A stretch of DNA of 35,606 bases. It comes from an uncultured Paracoccaceae bacterium. Its GTDB lineage: Bacteria > Pseudomonadota > Alphaproteobacteria > Rhodobacterales > Rhodobacteraceae. The notes under the pieces were generated by a model, which searched no databases, had not been told where the DNA came from, and worked only from the letters and a program-made list of their open reading frames with translations. This document shows positions 27,066-35,295 of the stretch, one piece after another; the stretch's first letter is position 1, and each line of letters starts with the position of its first letter. A program made the translations under genes and the position numbers. Location of the stretch: NCBI GenBank assembly GCA_938005545.1, contig CALKXV010000062.1, forward strand, positions 1 to 35,606. Reading direction: 5' to 3'.

Positions 27066-27518
27066 ATGGAACTGAGCGACGAAATCATCATCAACGCCCC
27101 AAAAGACAAGGTCTATGCGGCGCTGAATGACCCAGAAATTCTAAAGCAATGCATCCCCGGCTGCGAAGAACTGACCAAAGTGTCAGACACCCAGCTTGAA
27201 GCGAAAGTCGCGCTCAAAGTCGGCCCGGTCAAAGCTCGTTTTGGTGGTGAAGTTGAACTGGATACAACCGGCGCGCCGGATGCTTTTTCGCTAACAGGTC
27301 AAGGCAGCGGTGGGGCTGCCGGACACGCAAAGGGCGGCGCGGATGTGACGCTGGAAGCAGATGGCGACAAAACGATCCTGCGCTACGAAGCCAAAGCCCA
27401 GATCGGCGGCAAGCTGGCGCAATTGGGCAGCCGGTTGATCGTCAGCACCTCGAAAAAGCTGGCAGGCAAGTTCTTTGATAATTTCGCCAAAGTGATGGAT
27501 CCAGAAGCGGCAGACTAA
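27066..27518 (+). CDS. coxG: CoxG, SRPBCC-fold partner of CO dehydrogenase
   Basis: 150 aa of the carbon monoxide dehydrogenase subunit G (SRPBCC/START-like) family: ELSDEIIINAPKDKVYAAL at the start, CIPGCEEL, LKVGPVKARFGGEVEL and AQIGGKLAQLGSRLI in the closing helix. CoxG is proposed to connect the enzyme to the membrane and its quinone acceptor. Homologues often have a longer C-terminal tail with a membrane anchor. This protein stops right after the fold and shows no such tail. It is the last gene of the cluster, 134 bases after coxF and 12 bases from the convergent rimO stop. Confidence 0.93.
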   Translation: MELSDEIIINAPKDKVYAALNDPEILKQCIPGCEELTKVSDTQLEAKVALKVGPVKARFGGEVELDTTGAPDAFSLTGQGSGGAAGHAKGGADVTLEADGDKTILRYEAKAQIGGKLAQLGSRLIVSTSKKLAGKFFDNFAKVMDPEAAD

Positions 27519-27530
27519 CAACCCAGACGT

Positions 27531-28886
27531 TCAGACCAGACGACCCCAAAGATCATATTCCCCTGCCTCGTCGACTTCGACCTCGACGATATCGCCCAGG
27601 GCCAAACTTTCGAACCCTTCGTCGATAAACAGCTGCCCATCGATTTCCGGCGCATCCGCTTTGGTCCGGCATGTGGCAGCGTCACCATCAATCTCATCGA
27701 CCAGCACCTCAAGACGCTGGCCAACCTTGGCTGCAAGTTTGGCTTCGGAAATCGCTTGGGCCCTTTCCATGAATCGCCGCCAGCGGTCTTCCTTGACGTC
27801 ACCCGTAACATGATCCGCCAAAGCATTCGAACGTGCACCGGCAACATTTTCGTACTGAAAACACCCGACCCGATCCAGCTGTGCCTCATCCAGCCAATCC
27901 AGCAGCGTTTGAAACTCCGCCTCGGTTTCGCCCGGATAACCCACAATAAACGTCGAACGAATGGCGATCTCGGGACAAACTTCCCGCCATGCCCGGATCT
28001 CATCCAATGTCTTTGCTGCCGCCGCAGGGCGCGCCATACGCCGCAAAGTTTCAGGATGCGCATGCTGGAACGGCACGTCCAGATACGGCAAGATCAAACC
28101 TTCTGCCATCAAAGGCACCAACTCGCGCACATGTGGATAGGGATAGACGTAATGCATCCGAACCCACGCACCAAGCTGGCCAAGATCCCGCGCAAGCGTC
28201 AAAAGCGGAAACTTCACATCGCGGCCTTTCCAATCCGTGCCATAGGCCGACGTGTCCTGCGAAATCACCAGCAACTCGCGCACGCCGCTTTCAACAAGCT
28301 TTTCCGCCTCTCGCAATACTGCACGTTCAGGCCGTGACGCCAATTTCCCACGCATGTCGGGAATGATGCAGAACTTGCACGCGTGATTGCAGCCCTCCGA
28401 AATCTTCAGATAACTGAAATGTCGAGGAGTCAGCTTGATGCCTTGGGCGGGCAATAAATCCACAAAGGGATCAGGCGATGGCGGAACCGCGTCGTGAACC
28501 GCATCCAGCACTTGTTCGTATTGGTGCGGCCCCGTTACCGCCAGAACATTGGGATGCGCACCGGTGATATACTCAGGATCAGCACCCAAACAGCCCGTCA
28601 CGATGACGCGGCCATTTTCGTTCAATGCCTCGCCAATCGCATCCAGACTTTCCACCTTGGCGCTGTCCAGAAACCCACAGGTGTTAACGATCACCGCATC
28701 CGCACCGCCGTAATCGGGGCTGATCGCATAACCTTCTGCCCGCAGCCGCGTCAAAATACGCTCGCTATCGACCAGCGCCTTAGGGCAGCCAAGCGACACC
28801 ATCCCAATCATCGGTTGACCGGCACTGCGGGCATCAGGGACCAAGGCATTGGCTAAATCGGGGCGAAGTTCAGGTGGGTTCGACAT
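27531..28886 (-). CDS. rimO: Ribosomal protein uS12 methylthiotransferase RimO
   Basis: 451-residue radical-SAM enzyme that methylthiolates an aspartate of ribosomal protein S12. The N-terminal MTTase domain holds the first cluster cysteines ([28 protein letters not shown]). The radical-SAM cluster is in [10 protein letters not shown] (Cys166, Cys170, Cys173). The C-terminal TRAM domain ends near [20 protein letters not shown] 28886 is preferred over an in-frame GTG at 28910. It is convergent with coxG and divergent from rppH with an 86-base gap. Confidence 0.97.
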   Translation of the reverse strand: MSNPPELRPDLANALVPDARSAGQPMIGMVSLGCPKALVDSERILTRLRAEGYAISPDYGGADAVIVNTCGFLDSAKVESLDAIGEALNENGRVIVTGCLGADPEYITGAHPNVLAVTGPHQYEQVLDAVHDAVPPSPDPFVDLLPAQGIKLTPRHFSYLKISEGCNHACKFCIIPDMRGKLASRPERAVLREAEKLVESGVRELLVISQDTSAYGTDWKGRDVKFPLLTLARDLGQLGAWVRMHYVYPYPHVRELVPLMAEGLILPYLDVPFQHAHPETLRRMARPAAAAKTLDEIRAWREVCPEIAIRSTFIVGYPGETEAEFQTLLDWLDEAQLDRVGCFQYENVAGARSNALADHVTGDVKEDRWRRFMERAQAISEAKLAAKVGQRLEVLVDEIDGDAATCRTKADAPEIDGQLFIDEGFESLALGDIVEVEVDEAGEYDLWGRLV

Positions 28887-28972
28887 GGGGGCCTGATAGA
28901 CTGTTATCACAGGCGCGAAAAGGCCACGGCGCGATATGTTCTTGGCTTAAAAATCGCGCTAAACGTGACTCC

Positions 28973-29440
28973 ATGACAAACGAACTCCCATACCGCCCCT
29001 GCGCTGGCGTCGTTCTGGCCAACGCCAACGGCCTGATTTTCACAGGCGAGCGCATCGACACACCCGGCGCATGGCAATTGCCTCAAGGAGGTATCGACGA
29101 CGGCGAAGACCCACAAACCGCCGCCTTCCGCGAGCTGGAAGAAGAAACTGGCGTGCCCGCCGACAAAGTTCGCCTCGACGCCGAACACGTCAACTGGATC
29201 ACCTATGATTTGCCCGATCACCTGATCGGCAAACTCTGGAAAGGCCGCTTCAAAGGCCAAAAGCAACGATGGTTTCTGTTTCGGTTTCTGGGCAACGACA
29301 CCGATATCCAGATTGATCAAAAACATCCCGAATTCGCCCGCTGGCGCTGGTCGACTCCGGACCAGGTGATCGACCATATCGTCCCCTTCAAACGCGATGT
29401 TTACTCGGAGGTTATGGCCGCTTTCCGCACCAAACTTTAA
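28973..29440 (+). CDS. rppH: RNA pyrophosphohydrolase (Nudix)
   Basis: 155 aa from ATG 28973. The Nudix box GX5EX7REUXEEXGU is complete at residues 39-61 (Gly39, Glu45, Arg53-Glu54, Glu57-Glu58). The N-terminus [14 protein letters not shown] and the segment [13 protein letters not shown] are typical of RppH/NudH, which removes pyrophosphate from RNA 5' ends to trigger decay. Dinucleoside polyphosphate hydrolase activity is the alternative older name. The ribosome-binding site is weak. A short hairpin follows. Confidence 0.95.
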   Translation: MTNELPYRPCAGVVLANANGLIFTGERIDTPGAWQLPQGGIDDGEDPQTAAFRELEEETGVPADKVRLDAEHVNWITYDLPDHLIGKLWKGRFKGQKQRWFLFRFLGNDTDIQIDQKHPEFARWRWSTPDQVIDHIVPFKRDVYSEVMAAFRTKL

Positions 29441-29466
29441 GCGCCTTGCCTTGTGTCAAACCAATC

Positions 29467-29488
29467 GACACCTTAGACCAAAGGTGTC
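29467..29488 (+). terminator. Hairpin after rppH
   Basis: GACACCTT and AAGGTGTC form an 8-bp stem around a 6-base loop about 27 bases past the rppH stop. No strong U-tract follows, so it is at best a weak terminator or 3' stabiliser. Confidence 0.4.
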
Positions 29489-29516
29489 CAAGATTATCCG
29501 AAAGGCCCTTGTCCCC

Positions 29517-30011
29517 ATGACGATCCAACGCCCACTTGCGCTGTGCCTTGCTTTGATCGCCGCAGAACCAGCCATGGCTCTTTCGTGTCTCAGACCGGAT
29601 GCGGTCACCCAATACGAAGCGGCCCGCGACAGCGCGGATCTCTATTCGCTGGTGATCGGAAAGATCACATCTGATCGGTCAATCGCAATCCCCGAAGGTG
29701 ATCCCTCGAACAATGGATTTTATTCAAAATCCGCCGATACAAATGTGCGGCTCACTGGGCGCTTACTGACGGCCACCGGTTTCACCGAAACTTTCGACCG
29801 CGACGTGACTCTGCGGGCCACGTGCATTTCGGCTTGGTGTCCAAACCCGCCGGAAACAGGGCGCGACGTGTTTGCAGCCCTAAAGCATAGCCAAGATGAA
29901 TTTTTGCTCGAAATTTCGGCCTGCCCGGACAATGCATTGCACTGGACCGCCGACGATGAGGCCCGCGTGTTAGATTGCCATAGGTTTGAAAACTGCGTGA
30001 CCGCCTTTTAG
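29517..30011 (+). CDS. Small secreted protein of unknown function
   Basis: 164 aa from ATG 29517, with a clear signal peptide (RPLALCLALIAAEPAMA, cleavage before LSCLRP). The mature part has at least five cysteines (SCLRP, ATCISAWCPNPP, ISACPDN, VLDCHRFENC). Disulphide bonds in the periplasm are therefore plausible. No domain was recognised. A conserved-looking IGKITSDRSI / VRLTGRLL region suggests a beta-rich core. It stands alone between rppH and the dnaE2 region. Confidence 0.7.
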   Translation: MTIQRPLALCLALIAAEPAMALSCLRPDAVTQYEAARDSADLYSLVIGKITSDRSIAIPEGDPSNNGFYSKSADTNVRLTGRLLTATGFTETFDRDVTLRATCISAWCPNPPETGRDVFAALKHSQDEFLLEISACPDNALHWTADDEARVLDCHRFENCVTAF

Positions 30012-30162
30012 ACCTGTTTGGCGCAATGCCAGTTGGTCTGCGATTTAAAGCGTTCGCAAAGCATAAATTGGCCCTTAGGGACGAGGAAAAGTTCCAATTT
30101 TTTGCTCTGCGAACACATACCTATACCCCTCAAACTCAGAACCAGTCCCATCACTCACGACG

Positions 30163-30204
30163 TGCAAAGCATGTGTTTTTGACCAAAATTGCCAATGCTT
30201 TGCA
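30163..30204. repeat. 10-bp perfect inverted repeat
   Basis: TGCAAAGCAT at 30163-30172 pairs with ATGCTTTGCA at 30195-30204 across 22 bases. It could form a long-loop hairpin in RNA. A third copy of the core lies at 30056-30064 in direct orientation. Confidence 0.6.
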
Positions 30205-30265
30205 GGGCTAAAATACAATTGCTTTTGTCGATCATTGCGATGCGACTACAGACAGATTGACCCAC

Positions 30266-30285
30266 GGTTGACGTTTAGGTCAACC
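30266..30285. promoter_or_regulatory. Operator-like palindrome upstream of dnaE2
   Basis: GGTTGAC-GTTTAG-GTCAACC is a perfect 7-bp inverted repeat with a 6-base centre, 155 bases before the polymerase start. The size fits a dimeric helix-turn-helix regulator. No cognate regulator is encoded next to it. Confidence 0.45.
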
Positions 30286-30366
30286 TTGTGTGCTCATTGT
30301 TGTGTGACCCTAGCGTGAAACCGACGTCCAACCGTGAAAGCCAGCGTGAAACGACACTGGCAAAAA

Positions 30367-30381
30367 GAACAAAACATGAAT
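30367..30381. promoter_or_regulatory. Possible imperfect SOS (LexA) box before dnaE2
   Basis: GAAC-N7-GAAT on the plus strand, equivalent to ATTC-N7-GTTC on the minus strand, differs by one base from the alphaproteobacterial LexA consensus GTTC-N7-GTTC. It lies 59 bases before the dnaE2 start. DnaE2 genes are commonly LexA-controlled, which makes it plausible, but an 8-base pattern with one mismatch is weak evidence. Confidence 0.3.
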
Positions 30382-30439
30382 ATCATTAAATACCTCAGGG
30401 AATCGCGCCATCTTCCGGCGTGCCACAAGGGAATCAGCC

Positions 30440-33370
30440 ATGGGATTCGCCGAACTCAGCGCCACGTCGAATTTCACCTTCCTCACCGGTGCCAGCCATG
30501 CCGAGGAATATATGGACCGTGCCGCCCTTTTGGGACTGTCCGCCGTTGCAATAGCAGACGAAAATTCGGTGGCAGGCGTGGTGCGTGCCCATGCGCGCAC
30601 GCGCGAGATTGCGCGGCAGGTGCATGATCGTCTAACAGCCGAGCTGATCGGACCGCCTGCGCCCATCTCGACACATAAAAAGGGGGCTTGTCCCAAAGGG
30701 GATGCCTCTGCCGCTATCCTGAATATCCCACGTCTTCTGCCCGCAGCCCGGATCGTGTTGGACAGTGGGTTTACCGTCACCACCCTGCCCAAAACCCGAA
30801 AAGGCTGGGGCAACCTTTGCCGTCTCATCTCGCGCGGCCGACTTCGGGCTGAAAAAGGTACCTGTCTTCTCAACATGGACGATCTGATCGAATTCGGCAC
30901 AGACCTCGCCCTTCTGATCCACCCCCCCACACGCGCAACGATGAAGGGCGGCGCGGGTGCCTGGCACCCACAGGCGGACCGGTTGACGCGCCGCTTTCCC
31001 GAAGACTGTCATCTTGTGATGTCGCCTCGTTACGACGGACAGGACACAGACCGCTTCGACCGCGCCGCCGCCCTCGCCGACACCTTGGGCATTCCCACAC
31101 TCGCCAGCGCCACGCCCCGGATGCACCACGGATCACGTCGCAAACTGGCCGATGTTCTGACAGCCATCCGCACACATGTTCGCGTCGATGATCTGGGCCG
31201 TGCCGCCATGGCCAATGCCGAACAGCGTCTCCGCTCGGAAGCAGAAATGCGCCGCTTCTTCGGCCCCCACGAAGCCGCCGTCACCCGCGCCGCCGCCCTT
31301 GCCGACAGTCTGACATTCCAACTGGACGAGCTCCGCTACGAATACCCCTCGGAAATCACCAAAGGTGAAACCGCCTCGGATCGCCTTGAACGCCTCGCCC
31401 GCGAAGGCCTGAAATGGCGCTATCCATCCGGCGCACCAGAAAAAGTCCAAAAGCTGCTGCAACACGAACTGACCCTGATCGCCAAACTGAAATACGAACC
31501 CTACTTCCTGACCGTCCGCGACGTCGTCGCCTTTGCACGCGCCCGCAATATCCTCTGCCAAGGGCGCGGCTCGGCCGCCAATTCCGTCGTTTGCTACTGT
31601 CTTGGCGTCACCAGCGTCAGCCCCGAAATCGGCACGATGGTCTTTGAACGTTTCGTCTCCGAAGCCCGCGACGAGCCCCCCGACATCGACGTCGATTTCG
31701 AACACGAACGCCGCGAAGAAGTCATCCAACACATCTACGAACGCTATGGCCGCCACCGCGCGGGCCTCTGCGCCACCGTCGTGCATTACCGGGGCAAACG
31801 CGCCATCCGCGAAGTGGGCCGCGCCATGGGCCTGACCGAAGACACCATCGGCGCCATATCCTCGCAACTCTGGGGGTTCTTCGACACCTCAGGCATGGCC
31901 GACCAGCAACTTCGTGAAATCGGGCTCGACCCAACCGACCGCCGTCTCGCCCTCACACTTGACCTGATCAGGCAAATCCAAGGCTTCCCACGGCACCTGT
32001 CGCAGCACGTCGGCGGCTTCATCATCACCGAAGGCCGCCTGGACGAACTGGTCCCCATCGAAAACGCCACGATGGAAGACCGCACTGTTATCTGCTGGGA
32101 CAAGGACGACATCGACACCCTTGGTATCCTGAAAATCGACATCCTCGCCTTGGGCATGCTGTCGTGCATCCGCAAAGCCTTCGATCTGATCCAGATGCAT
32201 CACCAAACCGATTTCACCCTTGCAACGCTGCCTCCCGAAGACCCCGCCGTCTACGACATGCTCTGCAAAGCCGACTCACTCGGCGTCTTCCAGGTGGAAA
32301 GCCGGGCCCAGATGAACTTCCTGCCCCGCATGAAGCCCCGCACCTTTTATGACCTCGTCATCGAAACCGCGATCATCCGTCCCGGACCCATCCAGGGCGA
32401 CATGGTGCACCCTTTCCTGAAACGCAGAAACGGCGAAGAGAAAATCGAATTCCCCTCAGATGAACTGGGCAAGGTCCTTGGTAAAACCCTGGGCGTGCCT
32501 CTGTTTCAGGAACAAGCCATGCAAATCGCCATCGTCGGCGCTGGCTTCACCCCCGAAGAAGCCGACCGCCTGCGCCGATCCCTCGCCACCTTCAAGAAAC
32601 ACGGCAGCGTCAGCGAATTCCGCACCCGGTTCCTGAAAGGCATGCGCAACAACGGTTACGAAGACGATTTCGCGATGCGTTGCTTCTCCCAGATCGAGGG
32701 TTTTGGGTCTTATGGCTTCCCCGAAAGTCACGCCGCCAGCTTTGCCCTGTTGGTTTACGCCTCAAGCTGGCTCAAATGCCACCATCCGGGCATCTTCGCC
32801 TGTGCACTGTTAAACTCTCAACCCATGGGGTTTTACGCCCCGGCCCAAATCGTCCGCGACGCCCGCGAACATGGGGTGGATGTGCGCGCGCCCTGCATCA
32901 ATGCATCCACCTGGGACAACATCATGGAGCTTGACGGCAAAGGCGGTCTGGCTCTGCGTCTTGGGTTCCGCCAGATCAAATCCATGCGCGAAGAAGAAGG
33001 CACTTGGATCGCGGCGGCCCGTGGCAACGGGTATCTGTCCGTCGAAGACGTCTGGCGGCGCGCGGGGCTTGAACCCCGGCTTCTGCACATCCTCGCCGAA
33101 GCCGATGTCTTCAACGCTCTGGGCCTGTCCCGGCGCGAAGCGCTTTGGCAAGCCAGCGCCATCGGTGCCGTCAAACCCCTGCCGCTGTTCGCCGGCGATA
33201 TCGATGGCGAAGGCATCGTTGAACCCCAAGCTCACTTACCCGAAATGACACCGGGCGAACACGTCGTCGAAGATTACGTGGCCATGCGCCTGACCTTGCG
33301 CGACCATCCCATGGCCTTCCTCAGGCACAAACTGACACCGGGCGCCCCCCGCCCTCTTGGTACAACATAA
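30440..33370 (+). CDS. dnaE2: Error-prone DNA polymerase DnaE2 (ImuC), shortened at the C-terminus
   Basis: 976-residue C-family polymerase for damage-induced mutagenesis. The N-terminal PHP domain begins FAELSATSNFTFLTGASH. The polymerase core carries GRGSAANSVVCYCLG, the PDIDVDF metal motif (residues 414-420) and the third acidic residue in KIDILALG (Asp567). Helix-hairpin-helix elements follow at about 870-910. DnaE2 proteins usually exceed 1,000 residues, ending in an OB-fold region after a segment like LRDHPMAFLRHKL. Here the frame stops about 15 residues after it (TPGAPRPLGTT), and no OB-fold-like sequence is found in the next 220 bases in any frame. So the OB-fold appears to be lost. 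The usual partners imuA and imuB are absent from the neighbourhood. It may be a decaying or altered-function gene. Confidence 0.93.
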   Translation: MGFAELSATSNFTFLTGASHAEEYMDRAALLGLSAVAIADENSVAGVVRAHARTREIARQVHDRLTAELIGPPAPISTHKKGACPKGDASAAILNIPRLLPAARIVLDSGFTVTTLPKTRKGWGNLCRLISRGRLRAEKGTCLLNMDDLIEFGTDLALLIHPPTRATMKGGAGAWHPQADRLTRRFPEDCHLVMSPRYDGQDTDRFDRAAALADTLGIPTLASATPRMHHGSRRKLADVLTAIRTHVRVDDLGRAAMANAEQRLRSEAEMRRFFGPHEAAVTRAAALADSLTFQLDELRYEYPSEITKGETASDRLERLAREGLKWRYPSGAPEKVQKLLQHELTLIAKLKYEPYFLTVRDVVAFARARNILCQGRGSAANSVVCYCLGVTSVSPEIGTMVFERFVSEARDEPPDIDVDFEHERREEVIQHIYERYGRHRAGLCATVVHYRGKRAIREVGRAMGLTEDTIGAISSQLWGFFDTSGMADQQLREIGLDPTDRRLALTLDLIRQIQGFPRHLSQHVGGFIITEGRLDELVPIENATMEDRTVICWDKDDIDTLGILKIDILALGMLSCIRKAFDLIQMHHQTDFTLATLPPEDPAVYDMLCKADSLGVFQVESRAQMNFLPRMKPRTFYDLVIETAIIRPGPIQGDMVHPFLKRRNGEEKIEFPSDELGKVLGKTLGVPLFQEQAMQIAIVGAGFTPEEADRLRRSLATFKKHGSVSEFRTRFLKGMRNNGYEDDFAMRCFSQIEGFGSYGFPESHAASFALLVYASSWLKCHHPGIFACALLNSQPMGFYAPAQIVRDAREHGVDVRAPCINASTWDNIMELDGKGGLALRLGFRQIKSMREEEGTWIAAARGNGYLSVEDVWRRAGLEPRLLHILAEADVFNALGLSRREALWQASAIGAVKPLPLFAGDIDGEGIVEPQAHLPEMTPGEHVVEDYVAMRLTLRDHPMAFLRHKLTPGAPRPLGTT

Positions 33371-33589
33371 GCCGTGCAGAGCATGGCCGTAGGCTGGCGC
33401 GCGGAACAGCATTCGGGTGCGCCTAAGAGTGCCAAGCGTATTCTCCCTCGACTGTCAGCGGGTGGATGAAAAGCACCTGACCGCCGAACGGCCAAGCTCT
33501 GCGCGGCGGCTTCGCCGTCGTTCCACGCGAATTACACACGACGGCCAATGACCGCTATGCGGACTTTGTTGCCGTTGGACAGCCTTCCG

Positions 33590-34216
33590 TTAGTCGCCAA
33601 GTTTGATACGAAACTGACCACCTTCCGCAGGAAGTAGTTTCGCCATTTCCGAATGGTATTCGTGAAGTTGCCAAGCGGGCACCGCGTTCAATGTTACGCC
33701 ATCGGCAGCTTCTTTCGTGCAGAATGGCGGATAGGCATGTACAAGATACCCGTCGGGCAATTCACCTTGATCTTCTAAGAGCTGCAATAGTGGGTGCATC
33801 GACAAAAACTCTATCGGGTCCGAATTAACCTCTTTCAAAAAATCCCCAAGTGTTAGGTTCATTTCTTCGACGTCACCTGTCTCTGCCGAAAGGCGACAAA
33901 CTTGCCTACAATTCAAGAAGAATTGGTCTCCCACACAATCCTCACCGAACGGCACCCAATCCTCATCAACTGAAGAATATAGCGCGTGAAATGCGCTTGG
34001 CCCGCGCCATGCGCGGCGCAAGGAGTGCCATTCGGGTTCAAGGCAGGCACCGCGAATGTGCAGTCCGCCGCTAAACTGAACAAAGCCATTTAAAGAAGTC
34101 AGAAGGCTCTGCAAGCTTCTCGGGACGGCTTCCAACAATTCTATGTCGTCTAGCTTCGGGCCTTTATAGGTCACGTGGTCTAATTCCATCCCGTGAAGAT
34201 AACGTTCAGGCACCAC
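33590..34216 (-). CDS. SMI1/KNR4 (SUKH) family protein
   Basis: 208 aa from a GTG at 34216 (alternative ATG 34189). The SUKH-type pattern is visible: LLEAVPRSLQSLLTSLNGFV at the start, GGLHIRGACL, then WVPFGEDCVGDQFFL and a C-terminal SMHPLLQLLEDQG. SUKH proteins often act as immunity proteins for polymorphic toxins, or as general intracellular adaptor folds. No toxin gene lies beside it here, so the immunity role is only an idea. The C-terminal 60 residues (AYPPFCTKEAADGVTLNAVP) appear to be an extension of this subfamily. It is flanked by the truncated dnaE2 and a repeat-bearing gap. Confidence 0.75.
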   Translation of the reverse strand: MVPERYLHGMELDHVTYKGPKLDDIELLEAVPRSLQSLLTSLNGFVQFSGGLHIRGACLEPEWHSLRRAWRGPSAFHALYSSVDEDWVPFGEDCVGDQFFLNCRQVCRLSAETGDVEEMNLTLGDFLKEVNSDPIEFLSMHPLLQLLEDQGELPDGYLVHAYPPFCTKEAADGVTLNAVPAWQLHEYHSEMAKLLPAEGGQFRIKLGD

Positions 34217-34340
34217 AAAGCCAACTAGGCGCAGGGCGTAGAATTCCTGTCCGCTCTGGGCTCAAAGCTGCCATTCACATTCCCTCAACAAACCTTAACA
34301 CCACCTACCGCCTGCACCCTGTCCAGCCGCGATGCCGATA

Positions 34341-34384
34341 GATCCACCGACGTAATACCGACGTTATACCGACACGATACCGAC
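34341..34384. repeat. Tandem 11-bp repeat
   Basis: Four 11-base units in a row share the ending CCGAC: GATCCACCGAC, GTAATACCGAC, GTTATACCGAC and ACGATACCGAC. The last three share ATACCGAC. The unit length is close to one DNA helical turn. It lies in the gap between the SUKH gene and tag, about 125 bases before the tag start. Confidence 0.7.
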
Positions 34385-34510
34385 GCTCCAAAACCGCTCC
34401 TTTCCTCAGAAATCCGCGCATTAACCTTCGAATCCACCGACACTGTCCCAAAGACAACGCGCGCACCATTAAACCTTTCCCCCTCACACCAAGACGCCTA
34501 AGTTAACAGC

Positions 34511-35077
34511 ATGCCTGACCCCATAGATGACAAGCCCCGCTGTTTCGGAAGCCACACCGAGCTCTACGCCCATTATCATGACACCGAATGGGGCGTGCCG
34601 GTTCGCGACGACAAAATTCTCTTTGAAATGCTGATACTTGAAGGCGCCCATGCCGGGCTTTCGTGGGAAACCATTCTGAAGAAACGCGAAGGATACCGCG
34701 ACGTCTTCCACAACTTCGACGTCGCCCGCGTTGCTTCCATGAGCGACGATGAACTCGCCGCTGCTTTACTGAATCCAGCCATTGTCAGACACCGTCAAAA
34801 AGTACCGGGCACACGGAAAAACGCACGTATTTTCATAGAGATGCAGGAAGAATTCGGCAGCTTCTCAAAATGGCTATGGGATCATGTCGACGACAAACCC
34901 ATCCGCGGAAATTGGGCCACAAAATCCGACATTCCCGCCGTCACCCCCTTGGCAGAAGGCATTTCAAAGGATCTGAAAGAACGCGGAATGAGCTTCGTCG
35001 GCCCCACAATCATTTACGCCTATCTGCAAGCCATCGGCGTGGTGAACGATCACTACCAGGGCTGTTGGAAAAGCTAA
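34511..35077 (+). CDS. tag: DNA-3-methyladenine glycosylase I
   Basis: 188 aa. Tag excises 3-methyladenine from alkylated DNA. The family motif HDTEWGVPVRDD and the helix ILEGAHAGLSWETILKKREG (which carries the catalytic glutamate) are present. The zinc site of Tag is visible: Cys11 and His23 near the N-terminus, His181 and Cys185 in VNDHYQGCW at the end. Length is normal. The stretch IVRHRQKVPGTRKNAR deviates somewhat from the usual consensus but keeps its positive charge. It stands alone and is followed by a gap to the right-hand IS. Confidence 0.96.
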   Translation: MPDPIDDKPRCFGSHTELYAHYHDTEWGVPVRDDKILFEMLILEGAHAGLSWETILKKREGYRDVFHNFDVARVASMSDDELAAALLNPAIVRHRQKVPGTRKNARIFIEMQEEFGSFSKWLWDHVDDKPIRGNWATKSDIPAVTPLAEGISKDLKERGMSFVGPTIIYAYLQAIGVVNDHYQGCWKS

Positions 35078-35295
35078 CCCCGGTTGGCCCTAACGTTCGC
35101 ACCCTAGTCAACACGTCTCTCAAAACCCAATTTCTCCTATGTGTACGTGGTCACGATATCCCCAAATACGCACGTCTAGCAGCGGCATCTAAACCCCTGA
35201 TCAAATTAATAAAACAACAATTCGTTGGCCACCTGACGCCGCACGGCGACTATGTTCCGCCTGATTGATGTGCTGTCAATGGCTGCTCTGCGGAG

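Larger units (their letters stand above)
30012..30439. other. 428-base intergenic region upstream of dnaE2 with several inverted repeats
   Basis: No gene is supported here. The 9-mer GCAAAGCAT occurs at 30056-30064 and again at 30164-30172. The second copy extends to TGCAAAGCAT, which pairs perfectly with ATGCTTTGCA at 30195-30204. GGTTGAC (30266-30272) pairs with GTCAACC (30279-30285). A near-match to the alphaproteobacterial SOS box lies at 30367-30381. A short frame at 30334-30627 overlaps the polymerase start and is not convincing. The region may hold a small RNA or regulator sites. Confidence 0.5.

Noticed and set aside
31133-31867. Minus-strand 244-codon open frame over dnaE2
   Set aside because: Antisense shadow rich in Ala, Asp, Gly and Phe; the plus strand encodes the conserved polymerase core here.
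33340-33420. Simple frameshift at the run of C residues near 33350 as cause of the short DnaE2
   Set aside because: I read the other two frames past the run; neither continues into OB-fold-like sequence, and both hit stops early.
35078-35295. Possible gene remnant between tag and the right IS
   Set aside because: An open frame continues from tag in another phase, but it has no recognisable domain and I see no convincing start; I treat the 218 bases as non-coding.
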